From assembly GCF_036567765.1 (NCBI RefSeq), contig NZ_DATCTU010000113.1, positions 1-33,702 of the forward strand: DNA of 33,702 bases, given 5' to 3'. This stretch comes from Pseudobacteroides sp. (GTDB lineage: Bacteria > Bacillota > Clostridia > Acetivibrionales > DSM-2933). The notes beneath the pieces were generated by a model. That model saw only the letters and a list, made by a program, of their open reading frames with translations. It ran no database searches and was not told the DNA's origin. Each line of letters starts with the position of its first letter. Within the stretch, counting starts at the first letter, position 1. Of the stretch, positions 32,844-33,702 are shown in pieces. The position numbers and the translations under genes are program-made.

Positions 32844-33032
32844 CTATAGAGTTTTTTTTATTCTATAAACCTCATAAAATACACCCACTATAAAAAGTAT
32901 TCCCGCTATTGAATCAAGTATTGCAGATAAAAAATTATTGCTCACAAATTGGACTATTGAGGATACTATAAAAAACACACCCAATATTGAAAACAAAATA
33001 CATGCAAATATGAGCTTTCGAGTTTTATTCAT
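32844..33032 (-). CDS. small two-helix membrane protein of 62 residues
   Basis: GGAGAGGGAAGTTTT precedes the ATG, a strong ribosome-binding site, which argues for a real gene. Two hydrophobic helices (about 6-28 and 33-55) separate a basic N-terminus (NKTRK) and a basic tail (YRIKKTL). There is no double-glycine leader, so it is probably not the exporter cargo; a bacteriocin immunity-type or accessory membrane protein is possible. I do not recognise a family. It lies 72 bases upstream of the CPBP gene on the same strand and probably shares its transcript. Confidence 0.6.
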   Translation of the reverse strand: MNKTRKLIFACILFSILGVFFIVSSIVQFVSNNFLSAILDSIAGILFIVGVFYEVYRIKKTL

Positions 33033-33061
33033 AAAACTTCCCTCTCCTTATTTATTCGTAT

Positions 33062-33089
33062 GCTCTCGGAAACTCCGAGGGCTTTATTT
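33062..33089. terminator. hairpin with T-rich flank on the plus strand
   Basis: GCTCTCGGA (33062-33070) and TCCGAGGGC (33074-33082) pair with one G-U, loop AAC. TTTATTTATC follows on the plus strand. No plus-strand gene precedes it, so it may insulate the minus-strand genes from the transposase side, or be a leader hairpin of the 62-residue gene. Confidence 0.45.
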
Positions 33090-33277
33090 ATCTGACTTTT
33101 GAGAGTTAACTTTTCTTTTTCACCCCCACAAATCAGTTAAAATTTTATTAAAATTTCCAGCCATAATTTCCATAATTATGCTTATATGGTATCATGCCAC
33201 CTTGACAAATCCCCACGTCTCCAAAAATGGAATTACATGGATACTTTTTCCACACAATCTGATTCTGGAGGCGATAT

Positions 33278-33702
33278 ATGTTACGACATTGGACTTCACA
33301 TGAAAGTTACCAGCACACATTGAGACTCAAGCTCTTATTTCATTTTGCCATACAAAAAAGTAGGGTATCTAAACTGGACAAGAGCATCTCCAAACTCTAC
33401 CTGCTCAACCTAGATAGCCTACTTCCTGTTATCAAGCCTCTATATCCTGATTTAGGCCGCCCAGCCAAAAATCAGCAAGGAATTATAAGATCCCTTGTAT
33501 TAATGCTCGATAGACAGAATTATTCTATCACAAATTGGGCTTCCGAGGCAGCTTCTGACCCACTATATTTTGACTTGTGCGGCTTTGAAGGCTCTGCACC
33601 TGCTGTTGCCAGTTATTATGATTTTCTGGTTAGGCTATGGCAAAGTTCTCAGAAACTGCATGTTAAGCGAAAGCTCAAACGCAAACGTTTTACTGCAAAA
33701 CC
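33278..33702 (+). CDS. transposase, N-terminal part, cut by the window edge
   Basis: It is open from the ATG at 33278 to the last base, about 141 codons without a stop. TGGAGGCGATAT precedes the ATG. The product contains GRPAKNQQGIIRSLVLM, then SDPLYFDLCGFEG and a Lys/Arg-rich stretch (HVKRKLKRKRF), resembling N-termini of IS1182/IS4-like transposases. Codon use is noticeably less A/T-rich than in the flanking genes, which supports recent arrival. The DDE core and both element ends lie outside or could not be defined; the left end is probably in 33086-33277. Confidence 0.75.
   Translation, partial: MLRHWTSHESYQHTLRLKLLFHFAIQKSRVSKLDKSISKLYLLNLDSLLPVIKPLYPDLGRPAKNQQGIIRSLVLMLDRQNYSITNWASEAASDPLYFDLCGFEGSAPAVASYYDFLVRLWQSSQKLHVKRKLKRKRFTAK

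Noticed and set aside
1..33702. CRISPR array or phage genes
   Set aside because: No regularly spaced direct repeats and no phage structural, integrase or cas genes were seen.

Overview
The window looks like chromosomal DNA of a low-GC, anaerobic Clostridia-type Firmicute, perhaps close to Ruminiclostridium or the cellulolytic clostridia. That placement rests on A/T-rich intergenic DNA, strong GGAGG ribosome-binding sites, the ireB/ruvX/DUF1292 cluster, the split glycolytic operon gap-pgk-tpiA-gpmI-eno followed by secG-rnr, an FMN-riboswitch rib operon and c-di-GMP-I riboswitches. It is inferred from gene content and was not tested by a search.

Layout. 1-2900: tRNA-Pro(CGG) with a very long hairpin at its 3' end, two small membrane proteins, a DUF1905/YdeI-type protein, then a 550-base leader holding two c-di-GMP-I (GEMM) aptamers in front of a secreted transglutaminase-like protein. 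2950-9000 (minus strand): RadC-like protein, DUF3048 lipoprotein, DUF1292 protein, RuvX, an aldo/keto reductase-ferredoxin fusion, IreB and the tRNA methylthiotransferase MtaB, separated by intergenic DNA rich in hairpin elements. 9230-20010: an HPr-like protein (plus strand) without the phosphorylatable histidine, a TudS/DUF523 protein, RNase R, SecG, enolase, a 2-Cys peroxiredoxin (plus strand), and gpmI, tpiA, pgk, gap. 20460-26430: a PilZ protein (plus strand), 3-methyladenine glycosylase I, ribH-ribBA-ribE-ribD under an FMN riboswitch, and SfsA.

26760-33702 is the accessory end. A minus-strand operon encodes a C39-peptidase ABC exporter (PCAT), a HlyD-type adaptor and a TolC-like coiled-coil protein, with 4-nt or near overlaps. 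Upstream lie a CPBP membrane protease, a 62-residue membrane protein and, at the window edge, the start of a transposase. Together the three transport genes resemble a complete tripartite type I secretion system in an organism that otherwise looks Gram-positive. No cargo peptide with a double-glycine leader was found.

The observations most worth following are: (1) the second c-di-GMP aptamer, whose P3 half appears displaced by a 166-nt insertion carrying a decoy P1 strand that would compete with the Shine-Dalgarno sequence; (2) the PCAT-HlyD-TolC-like operon; (3) several families of short dispersed inverted-repeat elements, including a 12-mer found just beyond four terminators and a roughly 100-bp MITE-like element present twice.
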